Shown here piece after piece: positions 37,755 through 46,043 of a stretch of 58,919 nucleotides of DNA; position 1 is the first letter of the stretch; every line of letters begins with the position of its first letter. Made by a program: the position numbers and the translations under genes. Origin of the DNA: a virus. The notes under the pieces are model-generated. The model was not told the DNA's origin and did not search any database. It saw nothing but the letters and a program-made list of their open reading frames with translations. The stretch covers positions 1 to 58,919 of IMG/VR virus record IMGVR_UViG_3300034283_003118; one strand, given 5' to 3'.

Positions 37755-38240
37755 TCACGGTTGCATAGCTGTCTTGGACATTAATTCTCTCTGCATGAGA
37801 TTGATCAGTGTCTGTGGGGATTCTATTCCTTCTTTGTAGAAAGTACCACCAGCGTCCAGAGTGTATGTCCAGATATACACAGGCAGAGTATCTTCGTCAT
37901 CATCAAAAAAATGACGAATTTTATTAGGGTCGCTTGCTAATTTAGTGATATTTTTAATTCCCTGTGTCACTGTGGTTATGAGTTCTGGAGAAATTTTTTC
38001 ACTGGTTTCCATTTTTAGTTCACCGTACAGCACAAACCAACGTACCCATCCAGCTTGCCATGCTTTCACATAACCTGGAAACCCTAATTTTTTTATCATG
38101 TCGCTGTGAATATAAGATTTCTGACTTCTTGCCATGTCAGCGGTGGCCAGGTGAACTTTACCACCAGGTGCTATCCAACCCCACATCTCATAGGGCATCG
38201 AGAAGTATTCATTTAGATTGAATATTTCTGTTATTCTCAT
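37755..38240 (-). CDS. putative packaged protein with WGWI...GWVRW domain
   Basis: 161 residues from ATG 38240 with AAAGGAT site. Leader M-R-I-T-E-I-F-N-L-N-E. M-W-G-W-I-A-P-G-G-K-V-H-L-A-T, H-S-D-M, G-W-V-R-W. Close relative of the 36799 N-terminal domain, suggesting tandem duplication. Unknown function. Confidence 0.65.
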   Translation of the reverse strand: MRITEIFNLNEYFSMPYEMWGWIAPGGKVHLATADMARSQKSYIHSDMIKKLGFPGYVKAWQAGWVRWFVLYGELKMETSEKISPELITTVTQGIKNITKLASDPNKIRHFFDDDEDTLPVYIWTYTLDAGGTFYKEGIESPQTLINLMQRELMSKTAMQP

Positions 38241-38251
38241 CAGAATATCCT

Positions 38252-38689
38252 TTATGCTCTGCCGGTTTTGCCAATTGCACGCAACATCCATCCATGCTTT
38301 TCATGAATATCAATGCGATCCTGTAAGAAATTCTGCAAACCCAAATGATCACCGGCCAAGTTATATGCTGCTTCCAGGCTGTCAATTACTCGTTGGTTAT
38401 CAGATAACAGCTCGTCAAACATCAGTTCAGCACGTGGTACCATCAGCTGATCATTAATGGTGGTCAATTCACTGAATCTCTGTAAACTGCCAGGTGCATA
38501 CATGTCCAGTGTGCGAATATGTTCAGCAATAGCATCCACTGCGGCCCAAACTTCAGCATATAGGTTGCCCAAAAAATCATGATACTGAACAAAACTGGGA
38601 CCTTCTACATTCCAGTGAAAATTTAACGCCTTTAGTGTAAAAGCAAAGCTGTTGGCCAATGCTACTTTAAGTGCTTGTTCTAAATTCAT
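38252..38689 (-). CDS. Dps/ferritin-like DNA-protection protein
   Basis: 145 residues. Four-helix bundle with L-N-F-H-W-N-V-E-G-P-S-F near residue 22, D-A-I-A-E-H-I-R near 55 and H-E-K-H-G-W-M-L near the C-terminus, which are the ferroxidase histidine and acidic positions of Dps. Binds iron and DNA to limit oxidative damage. Placed between internal-protein genes. Confidence 0.8.
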   Translation of the reverse strand: MNLEQALKVALANSFAFTLKALNFHWNVEGPSFVQYHDFLGNLYAEVWAAVDAIAEHIRTLDMYAPGSLQRFSELTTINDQLMVPRAELMFDELLSDNQRVIDSLEAAYNLAGDHLGLQNFLQDRIDIHEKHGWMLRAIGKTGRA

Positions 38690-38690
38690 C

Positions 38691-39395
38691 TTATTCCTCT
38701 TTCAAACTCAATTCTTTATCCAGTTGGGTTATTTTGAAATCGCTGAGCTTATCCAGATAACCATGATTTCTGAGTATTTTGAACACCAGATTTGCAGTAC
38801 CAAATTCTCCAGTGCTACTCAGGCCTTCTTTGCGGTATTTGCGTAACTTACTCATCAACTGATTGGCTGACTCTAGATCTTGGTTCTGAACAGACCGATT
38901 TATGGCTCTGATATATTCACGCAATTTACTTTTTACATCCAGATGATTGATGCTGGCTTTGATTCTCTTGGGTTCTTCAACCCACTCATCACGCTGGATG
39001 CTATAAACTCCTGCACTGGTGTGTGGATCATCAACGAACTGAACATAAAGTTCCACAGGCTGACCTTTCACTGTAATGTTATGCTGTTCATTGAACAGAT
39101 TTTTCTTGGCATCTACATACTTTCTTAATATAACTTTTTCTTTTTCAGACGCATTGACTATGATGTGCAAATCCAAATCACTATATTTGGTGTAAGTGTA
39201 TGCAGCATTACTTCCGCTCAATGTGATATCTTCAATATTGAGATCTGGTAGATCCAGGTATTCCACAAATGCTTCTGCAATATTGGATAGTGCAGACAAC
39301 ACTTCTTTTTTCAGTGTTTTATCTGATTCCCACAAATTGGGATTTAACTGATTGTGAAATTGTATGTCTTTGCTAAAGCTCACAGGGTCATTCAT
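38691..39395 (-). CDS. nucleotidyltransferase-fold protein
   Basis: 234 residues. L-S-G-S-N-A-A-Y-T-Y-T-K-Y-S-D-L-D-L-H (G-S...D-x-D) is the nucleotidyltransferase active site; the motif is frequent in large phages. Helical C-terminal half. No Shine-Dalgarno; CATAAATA lies exactly five bases before ATG. Confidence 0.7.
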   Translation of the reverse strand: MNDPVSFSKDIQFHNQLNPNLWESDKTLKKEVLSALSNIAEAFVEYLDLPDLNIEDITLSGSNAAYTYTKYSDLDLHIIVNASEKEKVILRKYVDAKKNLFNEQHNITVKGQPVELYVQFVDDPHTSAGVYSIQRDEWVEEPKRIKASINHLDVKSKLREYIRAINRSVQNQDLESANQLMSKLRKYRKEGLSSTGEFGTANLVFKILRNHGYLDKLSDFKITQLDKELSLKEE

Positions 39396-39400
39396 AATGA

Positions 39401-39408
39401 TATTTATG
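39401..39408 (-). promoter_or_regulatory. late element CATAAATA 5 nt before ATG
   Basis: CATAAATA (39408-39401), TCATT, ATG at 39395. Divergent from the secreted nuclease gene on the plus strand. Confidence 0.55.
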
Positions 39409-39439
39409 CATTTTTAAATAAATACTTGAGGAGTTTGTT

Positions 39440-40252
39440 ATGACCAGAATATGGATTTTTTATCTTTTATCAGTTGCTTCAATCTGGGGCCAATCCAGAA
39501 ATCAAGCGCCACCATTGCCACCAGATGCATGCGTAAATCAAGCACCCTGGGGCATACCCAATTCCAAATCAGCAGTGCAAGTAATTTGTCGCAAGGGATA
39601 TATAACAGCTAATGACCTTAACGCACGTCTACCCAAATGGGTTAGTTACACACTTACCCCTCCCAACGCCCTAGGGTGTATTCCAAGGACCAATGCGTTT
39701 GCTGTGGATCAGAGCCTACCCCCGTATCAGAGAGCAACTCCTCAGGACTACGCTGGAACTGGTTATGACATGGGTCATAATGCGCCTGATGGGGACATGA
39801 GTTGGGATATGCAAGTGGAACTGGAAAGTTTCCTGATGAGCAACATGATGCCACAGTTGCCTGGATTGAATCGTGGTATCTGGAAATTACTGGAAACCGC
39901 AACTCGAGGGTGGGCCGTACAAAGAAATCACACAATACAAGTAGTAAGTGGTCCGGTATATTTCTACACCAATCCCACTATTGGCGCCAATCGAGTAATA
40001 GTGCCTCATGCGTTCTACAAAGTGATACTGGATACTCAAACCAGAGAAGCCATGGGCTTTATGTTTATGCACCAGGGCGGTCAGGGCAATGATTTGGTCA
40101 AAGTCAGAAAAAGTATTCTGGAGATACAACTGGCCACTGGATTGGAATTTAAGTTTCCTCCCAACAGTGTTGAAGTTCCTCTGAATCAGATTTGGCCCGT
40201 GGACTATGGTGCTTTAACTAATTCCAAAAGAGCTGTTTGTAGAACCAATTGA
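39440..40252 (+). CDS. secreted DNA/RNA non-specific endonuclease
   Basis: 270 residues. N-terminal signal peptide of about 18 residues (I-W-I-F-Y-L-L-S-V-A-S-I-W-G-Q). Nuclease core: T-G-Y-D-M-G-H-N-A-P-D-G-D-M-S-W (D-x-G-H-type His-Me finger), then N-M-M-P-Q with the metal-binding Asn region, and R-V-I-V-P-H-A-F-Y-K-V. Relative of Serratia nuclease. Probably acts in the periplasm or medium to degrade nucleic acid. GAGGAG site upstream, terminator downstream: a single-gene plus-strand unit. Confidence 0.85.
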   Translation: MTRIWIFYLLSVASIWGQSRNQAPPLPPDACVNQAPWGIPNSKSAVQVICRKGYITANDLNARLPKWVSYTLTPPNALGCIPRTNAFAVDQSLPPYQRATPQDYAGTGYDMGHNAPDGDMSWDMQVELESFLMSNMMPQLPGLNRGIWKLLETATRGWAVQRNHTIQVVSGPVYFYTNPTIGANRVIVPHAFYKVILDTQTREAMGFMFMHQGGQGNDLVKVRKSILEIQLATGLEFKFPPNSVEVPLNQIWPVDYGALTNSKRAVCRTN

Positions 40253-40259
40253 TTTCAGA

Positions 40260-40294
40260 AAAATGCCCAAGGTTTTTGAATCCTTGGGCATTTT
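40260..40294. terminator. bidirectional hairpin terminator
   Basis: AAAATGCCCAAGG / CCTTGGGCATTTT, 13-bp perfect stem with 9-nt loop, between convergent genes. T tracts on both strands. Confidence 0.8.
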
Positions 40295-40296
40295 CT

Positions 40297-41133
40297 TTAC
40301 TTGATTTCCAGTACGTCAGTGGGCTTCTTATAAGCCGATAGGTCTGGTTTGCGGAAACTTTCGGTATCTCCGCGGCTCTGACTAATGCCCGCCTGCTGTG
40401 GAGTACCCAACATAGCGCCCAAACGATCCGGGTCGCCCGGATAACGGAAGTGACCAGTGTGGTCCAGCTTGATACTGATGTCGCCCCAAATTTCGCCACC
40501 AATTGCACGCCAACGATCGCAGAATGTCCAGTCTTCACTGTTGTATTCCAGATCCTTGGTGATCATGGTGTCGAATAGTGCGTACATGAATGGATCGTAC
40601 TTCTTGTCCAGACCAATGTTGCCAATGTACTTGGTCTCAGGATAGGCTGTGAACATCTTCTGCAAAACATCACGCTTGACCATCATAAATCCAGTGCCCA
40701 AACGAGTAAGTGGAATCAGATTATCAACTACCTTGATCTCACCATTTTCTCCCACATGGCTGGGATCAATGTTAACCACATAGTCAATGGGCAAGCTCTT
40801 CTTGGGATACAATCCACCCACGACGTCGCGATTGTGTAGTAGCAGCTGAAAAATATGTTCAGGCTGGAATCCAATGTCTGAATCAATAAACATCAGATGA
40901 GTGGCTTCTTTGTTTTCCATCATCTTGGCCACCAGGTTGTTACGACCTCGAGTAATCAGTGATTCGTTCACCATGGTGTCGATGCTGAAATTCATGCCAA
41001 TTTTATTGGCATAGATCACAAACTTCAACATACTAACAAAAACGCTCTCAAAGAGCTGCCCTCCGTAGCAGGGGATACAAATTTGTGGATGGCATTTGCG
41101 CAAAAAATCCACTTGTTCAACTGTGATATTCAT
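40297..41133 (-). CDS. GT-A glycosyltransferase-like protein
   Basis: 278 residues. L-M-F-I-D-S-D-I-G-F is the D-x-D motif of GT-A enzymes; G-R-N-N-L-V-A and C-D-R-W-R are further conserved positions. This type occurs in many T4-like phages and is annotated as glycosyltransferase, but the acceptor is unknown. Sits downstream of the 41142 gene, whose stop is UAG. Confidence 0.7.
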   Translation of the reverse strand: MNITVEQVDFLRKCHPQICIPCYGGQLFESVFVSMLKFVIYANKIGMNFSIDTMVNESLITRGRNNLVAKMMENKEATHLMFIDSDIGFQPEHIFQLLLHNRDVVGGLYPKKSLPIDYVVNIDPSHVGENGEIKVVDNLIPLTRLGTGFMMVKRDVLQKMFTAYPETKYIGNIGLDKKYDPFMYALFDTMITKDLEYNSEDWTFCDRWRAIGGEIWGDISIKLDHTGHFRYPGDPDRLGAMLGTPQQAGISQSRGDTESFRKPDLSAYKKPTDVLEIK

Positions 41134-41141
41134 TTTTTCCT

Positions 41142-41306
41142 CTAGTTTCGAATAGTTTCAACCATAACAGTATTGCCTAACATCTCCTGTGCTACTGCTT
41201 CCAGGGTGGTTAGGAACTCGTTCGTAGCCAACTCAGGATCTTCTGAATTTTCTTTAACCAGTTTGCTGATTTTCAGCACAACACTTTCTTCATAAACTCG
41301 TGCCAT
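41142..41306 (-). CDS. small hypothetical protein
   Basis: 54 residues from ATG 41306 (M-A-R-V-Y-E-E-S-V-V-L-K-I-S-K-L-V). Helical; D-P-E-L-A-T-N-E-F-L-T-T-L-E-A-V-A-Q-E looks like a conserved small T4-like protein. Stop is UAG. Function unknown. Confidence 0.55.
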   Translation of the reverse strand: MARVYEESVVLKISKLVKENSEDPELATNEFLTTLEAVAQEMLGNTVMVETIRN

Positions 41307-41313
41307 AGTGCTA

Positions 41314-42012
41314 TTATTTAACGGTGTCAGTGACACGGTAGATTTTTTTAATCAGGCCTGATGAAGACAAACTCAAAAAGGTAATCAGTTCTTCGTTGTT
41401 GGAGTAGAGATAATTGTTGAAAATATAATTAGTACCCCAATTCAAATCCTGATCTTTTTTGTTGATTACATTGGCCAAGCGGCCAGTCAGTTTGAGATGA
41501 TGCTTGTTGGTTTCCAACATCTGCAGAAAAGGCTGATGATTTCTGGCTTCAAAATCCTTTAACAGTACTTTGAATTTATATGCACTAAGATTGGTGCCCA
41601 CCGCAACTTCGCCAATATTCAGATGATCAGGCACTGCTGAGATTTTTTCAATTAGATCTGGCATGACTGACTCAAAGCTCAAAATCATATCAATCATCTC
41701 ACTGGCGGCGTCCAGATCATCAAAATACATTATTATCGTCTGATGTTCATGTCGAAACGCAATCTTATTATTAAGTATCTTGCGTCCCAACATCAGCATC
41801 CAGGATGTTGATGGTTGCCAGTTTGCCTGATCTGTTGATGTTGAACTGTAGAACCACAGACTGTCTAGATCGTCGGGACGCCTCAGCGCAGAAACCAGCC
41901 TGGGGGCAAAACTAAATTTTATCTTTATTGATATGGAATATCTTTCGTGAACATGTTTTTTCTGAATTGAGATTTTGAGATCAGGGAATCTGTTCTTGAG
42001 TTTTGAAATCAT
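41314..42012 (-). CDS. hypothetical protein, tandem paralogue B
   Basis: 232 residues. Shares with the upstream neighbour (41981-42715) the start (F-P-x-x-x-I-S-(I/V)-x-x-K-H), a middle part ending in F-E-x-(R/Q), and a C-terminus L-I/L-T-F-L/I-x-L-x-x-x-G...K-(I/L)-Y/F-(R/K)-V. Low identity but same order, so an old tandem duplication. No enzyme motif. Confidence 0.6.
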   Translation of the reverse strand: MISKLKNRFPDLKISIQKKHVHERYSISIKIKFSFAPRLVSALRRPDDLDSLWFYSSTSTDQANWQPSTSWMLMLGRKILNNKIAFRHEHQTIIMYFDDLDAASEMIDMILSFESVMPDLIEKISAVPDHLNIGEVAVGTNLSAYKFKVLLKDFEARNHQPFLQMLETNKHHLKLTGRLANVINKKDQDLNWGTNYIFNNYLYSNNEELITFLSLSSSGLIKKIYRVTDTVK

Positions 42013-42715
42013 TTTTGGATACTACCTTGAAGAGTTTATGAAAATATCCAGGCCATTTTAGATGTATAAAGGTTAGAGTTTGTTCGTCTCGAACCAAAAC
42101 ATGGTTACTGGAGCTTACTGAAATGTGAGTATTTGCGAGATGGGGGTCGCTTTTTGCATAATTGATTTGTTGTTTTAGCGTTCTGCACAATTTTGTTGAA
42201 TCTTTCATTTGATTTTCAAAATCCATCAGATCGCCAAGACGGATCATTGTGCTTTTAAAATACAGCTGATGCTGATATTCTGTATTTTTTGTAAGCATTT
42301 TTTCGCCAACCTGTAAACTATCATCCACTGCTCGGACTTTTACGTCCATCAAAGTCATGATCTTCTTCAGTTCGTCCAACATGGTTAAACATCCCACGGC
42401 CTGGTCTGGGGTCAAAAACAAAGTCAGCTCGTCTATTTGTTTGATCCGGCAGATTGCTTTGTTTTCTTTAATCCAGTGGAAAAGTTGCCTAAGCACCTCG
42501 GCATTGACCATTTGGCCACGATATTTCATCACAGCATCAACTGGATGCTGTGATGAAACCCACTTCGAAGATCTATAGTTATATTTTAACGTATTATACA
42601 GAATAATAATACAAGGAGTTTTGATATCAATGGCCACTGGCAAATTGTTATAAAAATGCTTATTGGTCACTGATATCTGAAAGTTAGGAAACTGCTTGGT
42701 CAGTGTGGACCACAT
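41981..42715 (-). CDS. hypothetical protein, tandem paralogue A
   Basis: 244 residues. See paralogue B. It overlaps the ClpA-like gene's 3' end by 32 nt, so it is translated with it; an accessory or adaptor role for the unfoldase is conceivable but not shown. Confidence 0.6.
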   Translation of the reverse strand: MWSTLTKQFPNFQISVTNKHFYNNLPVAIDIKTPCIIILYNTLKYNYRSSKWVSSQHPVDAVMKYRGQMVNAEVLRQLFHWIKENKAICRIKQIDELTLFLTPDQAVGCLTMLDELKKIMTLMDVKVRAVDDSLQVGEKMLTKNTEYQHQLYFKSTMIRLGDLMDFENQMKDSTKLCRTLKQQINYAKSDPHLANTHISVSSSNHVLVRDEQTLTFIHLKWPGYFHKLFKVVSKNDFKTQEQIP

Positions 42716-44951
42716 TGGGGTTATTCTCCAGTATCAGAAGCTGATTGTTTTGCCAATCCAACCAAAGTTTAGTACCAGTTGGGATTTCATCAAACAACAG
42801 CTTCTTGCTGAGTGGCAGCTTGATCAAATCATTGATCTTGCGGTATAGTGGACGGGCACCCATCTTGGGATCAACACCAACTTGGATAATGTGATCAATC
42901 AATGATTCTGTGGGCACAACTTCAACTCCGCGATCACTGAGTAACTCATTGATTTCCTTAACGAACTTGATCACAATCTTGCGGTAGCTCATTGAGTCCA
43001 AACTGTTGAACTTGCAGATTCCGTCCAGTCTGTTGCGGAACTCGGGCTTGAAGAAGTCCTTGATTGCAGCGCCGTCATCCTGTTTGGCCAAGTCCTGCCC
43101 AAACCCAATGTTGTTGCGTTCCATGTCAGCAGCACCCAAGTTGCTGGTCATCAGAATCAAACAGTTACGACAATCAGCCTTCTTGCCATTGCTGCCACTC
43201 ACAAGACCATCGTCCATCATCTGTAACAGAACCTGCAACACGTCAGGGTGGGCTTTTTCAACTTCGTCAAACAGCAAAATACTATTGGGTTCTTTTTCAA
43301 TATCACCCACCAGCAAGCCACCGCCCATCTTGCCGTCATCGTGCCCAACATATCCAGGAGGTGCACCAATCAGCTTGCTGATGCTGTGCTTTTCCTGATA
43401 CTCGGTCATGTCGTAACGGTGAAGCTTCATCTGCAAGTTTTCTGCTAGCAGCTTGGCCAACTCAGTCTTGCCCACACCAGTGGGACCCACAAACAGGAAG
43501 CTGCCAATGGGCTTGGTGGGACTTTTGAGGCCTGCGCGGCTGATCAGAATCTTTTCAGTAACCGTGTCCACAGCACTGTCCTGACCATACAGTTTCTGCT
43601 TGATATCAACATCCATGTCACGCAACTGAGTACGCTTGGTCTGCGTCAGCTGGTCCATCGGAATACGAGTGGCGCGGCTGATTTCCTGCATGATTTCTGT
43701 ACGGTTCACACACCAGCCACCAGCATCCTGCACCTTCTGTTTGGCACAGGCTGTATCAATCATGTCAATGGCCTTATCTGGCAGCTTCTTGTCAGTCTGA
43801 TACCGTACGGTCAAATCCACAGCAGCGTCAATCGCCTCATCTGTAATTTTGCCGCCGTGGAAGTCTTCAAACTTGCTCTTGATCCCTCGCAGAATCAGCT
43901 TGGCTTCAGCTGGCGTGGGTTCATCCACTCCCAGTCGATAGAACCGACGCATCAAAGCACGATCCTTTTCAAAGCTCTGGCTGAATTCCTCCCAGGTGGT
44001 GCTGGCGATCACTTTGATTTTGCCTTTGCTAATGGCCGGCTTGATCATGTTAGCAAAGTCCGGGCCGCGATCAGCACCACCGCCTGCACCTCTCATCTGA
44101 TGCGCTTCATCCACAAACAGAATGCACTTGCCCAGTGAGCTCAGACTATCTATTACTTCCACCAGTTTTTCTTCAAACTCGCCGCGATATTTGCTGCCTG
44201 CCACCAGAGTGCCGATATCCAGATTCCACACGGTCCAATCTCGGAGGTAGTTGGGAACTTCTCCATTCACAATGTTCAGTGCCAGACCTTCAGCCAATGC
44301 AGTTTTACCCACACCCGGATCGCCCACCAACAGCACATTGCTCTTGTTGCGTTTTGCTAGTACCTGGGTGATTTCAGAAATTTCAGTTTCTCGCCCAATC
44401 ACTGGGTCAATACGCCCGTCCCGAGCTTGGTCGTTGAGATTTACACAGTATTTTTCCAGACATTCCAGTGCTTGTTTCTGATCAATTTCTCCGTGACCAC
44501 TTTTATTTTGTTTGTGTTGCTGATATCTCTCAGCACAGAAGGGTTCAAATTTTTCTCGTTCTACGCCATACTTGAGTAGAATATAAGAGGAAAAACTGCT
44601 GGTTTCGTGCATAATGGCTGTGTATAGATTCAGCAACTGTAGCTGATCCTGGTTCTGAAACATAGCCTGACTAGCAGCCCGATTAAAAATTCGCTCCAAA
44701 GACGCAGTGCGAGTAGGAGTAGTATCAGGCGTTTTGGATTTTAGAGTACGATGATTCTCCAAATAAGTCTTGAGCTCTGACCCCAGGTCATCAACATCGA
44801 CACCAAAATCTTTTAGTACCGTTTTGAAATTTCGGTAACAGATCATGCTATAAAGCAAATGTTCTGTAGTCACATATTGATGGTTCAGAGCGTTAGCATA
44901 TTCCACGGCTTTACTGAGTACAAGTGTAATTTCTGGATTATCTTTTAGCAA
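42684..44951 (-). CDS. ClpA-type AAA+ unfoldase
   Basis: 755 residues from TTG 44951, preceded by AAAGGA; an earlier open start at 44981 lies inside the promoter. N-terminal Clp repeat domain (V-T-T-E-H-L-L), AAA1 Walker A G-D-P-G-V-G-K-T-A-L (about 225), AAA2 Walker A G-P-T-G-V-G-K-T-E-L (about 485). No ClpB middle coiled coil. A loop I-G-F-G-Q before the F-F-K-P-E-F-R-N-R-L segment corresponds to the ClpP-binding IGL/IGF loop, suggesting that it docks on host ClpP. In T4-like genomes this is rarely seen outside large phages. Confidence 0.85.
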   Translation of the reverse strand: MLKDNPEITLVLSKAVEYANALNHQYVTTEHLLYSMICYRNFKTVLKDFGVDVDDLGSELKTYLENHRTLKSKTPDTTPTRTASLERIFNRAASQAMFQNQDQLQLLNLYTAIMHETSSFSSYILLKYGVEREKFEPFCAERYQQHKQNKSGHGEIDQKQALECLEKYCVNLNDQARDGRIDPVIGRETEISEITQVLAKRNKSNVLLVGDPGVGKTALAEGLALNIVNGEVPNYLRDWTVWNLDIGTLVAGSKYRGEFEEKLVEVIDSLSSLGKCILFVDEAHQMRGAGGGADRGPDFANMIKPAISKGKIKVIASTTWEEFSQSFEKDRALMRRFYRLGVDEPTPAEAKLILRGIKSKFEDFHGGKITDEAIDAAVDLTVRYQTDKKLPDKAIDMIDTACAKQKVQDAGGWCVNRTEIMQEISRATRIPMDQLTQTKRTQLRDMDVDIKQKLYGQDSAVDTVTEKILISRAGLKSPTKPIGSFLFVGPTGVGKTELAKLLAENLQMKLHRYDMTEYQEKHSISKLIGAPPGYVGHDDGKMGGGLLVGDIEKEPNSILLFDEVEKAHPDVLQVLLQMMDDGLVSGSNGKKADCRNCLILMTSNLGAADMERNNIGFGQDLAKQDDGAAIKDFFKPEFRNRLDGICKFNSLDSMSYRKIVIKFVKEINELLSDRGVEVVPTESLIDHIIQVGVDPKMGARPLYRKINDLIKLPLSKKLLFDEIPTGTKLWLDWQNNQLLILENNPNVVHTDQAVS

Positions 44952-44971
44952 AGTATTTTCCTTTAGTATTA

Positions 44972-45001
44972 ATGATAGCAATTGTCGGTGCCATTAGTCA
45001 A
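44972..45001 (-). promoter_or_regulatory. sigma70-type promoter for clpA-like gene
   Basis: TTGACT (45001-44996), 18 nt, GC-TATCAT (44977-44972). Fits the early promoter family, one base longer in spacer. Confidence 0.5.
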
Positions 45002-45007
45002 AACAAA

Positions 45008-45793
45008 TTAGCTCAAAATACTCTTTAGTTGCTCTTTTTGGTCATCTGTCAGTTTAGGTAACTCAATGTGAATTTTTATCATCATGTCTCCTCGCTGTCG
45101 ACTAACACGAGTAAAACCACCCTGACCTTTGACTCTCAATATTGTGCCTGGTTGGCAAGCATCAGGTACACGGATTTCCAGATTTGATCCAAAAGGATCA
45201 CGCACTGCGACAGAACACCCGATCCAGGCATCAACCACAGACAGTGTTTTTTCTGCATAAAGATCCCCGTTACGAAGTTCAAAATTATCATAGGGCTGAA
45301 CACGGATTCGTACATAAAGATCGCCGGGTGGCAGTTTGGGGTTAATTGTACTACCCTGGCCACTGTATTTCACAGCATCTCCAGTTTGAGAACCAGGCGG
45401 AATAGTGATATTAACGGTGCGAGTTTTTCCGTTGTCATCGATCTCAATAGTTTTAGTGCATCCCTGAATATGCTCTGCAACTGTGATCATAATGGCGGCT
45501 TCAAAATTGGGATTCGCAGGTCTATACCCAAACCCCTGTGTGCTGAATTTTTCAAAGATTTCTTTAAAGAAATCTTGTTCATTGAAATTTGAGAAAGGAT
45601 GTGAGTTCTGACTATGTGTTTGATTTTTTTGGGGATTGGTCAGCTGCTGATAAGCGTTTTGTATTTCCATAAAACGATCAGGATCACCACCTTTGTCGGG
45701 ATGATGATCCTTTGCCAATCGTCTGTATGCCGCTTTGATTTCATCTGCTGAAGCAGTCTGGTCTATCCCCAGTACTGTCCATGGATTGGGCAT
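45008..45793 (-). CDS. DnaJ/CbpA-type co-chaperone
   Basis: 261 residues. J domain at residues 1-65 with H-H-P-D-K-G-G; G/F region; C-terminal substrate-binding domains (G-D-L-Y-V-R-I-R-V, G-T-I-L-R-V-K-G-Q-G). No CxxCxGxG zinc finger, so it is CbpA-like. Would recruit host DnaK, perhaps for virion protein folding. Upstream of clpA-like gene on the same strand. Confidence 0.9.
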   Translation of the reverse strand: MPNPWTVLGIDQTASADEIKAAYRRLAKDHHPDKGGDPDRFMEIQNAYQQLTNPQKNQTHSQNSHPFSNFNEQDFFKEIFEKFSTQGFGYRPANPNFEAAIMITVAEHIQGCTKTIEIDDNGKTRTVNITIPPGSQTGDAVKYSGQGSTINPKLPPGDLYVRIRVQPYDNFELRNGDLYAEKTLSVVDAWIGCSVAVRDPFGSNLEIRVPDACQPGTILRVKGQGGFTRVSRQRGDMMIKIHIELPKLTDDQKEQLKSILS

Positions 45794-45795
45794 GT

Positions 45796-45981
45796 TTACT
45801 TGTTGTCTGCTGCGTTCTTGGCTTCCTGAATTTCAGCTCTGCGAGCCTTGGCCAGTTTGCCCATGTCACCCAGTGCTTTGCGAGCACGAGCGGCAGCAGC
45901 CTTTACTCCCTTGCTTTCAAACTTCTCAGTTTCAGCAACATAAGTCTCATAAGCAGAAACAATTTGTTCATGTAGTGTCAT
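45796..45981 (-). CDS. small basic Ala/Lys-rich protein
   Basis: 61 residues, A-A-A-R-A-R-K-A-L-G-D-M-G-K-L-A-K-A-R-R, resembling short histone H1-like proteins found in marine phages. Possible DNA binder. ATG 45981 follows a TATAAACA sequence. Confidence 0.6.
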   Translation of the reverse strand: MTLHEQIVSAYETYVAETEKFESKGVKAAAARARKALGDMGKLAKARRAEIQEAKNAADNK

Positions 45982-46043
45982 TGATGTTTATACGCTCCTC
46001 TGAATAGTTATTTTGTTGAATACTCTGTGCTGAAAAATTCTCG

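Noticed and set aside
44952-44981. Earlier start of the ClpA-like protein at 44981
   Set aside because: That codon lies between the -35 and -10 of a plausible promoter and lacks a ribosome site; TTG at 44951 has AAAGGA at proper distance.
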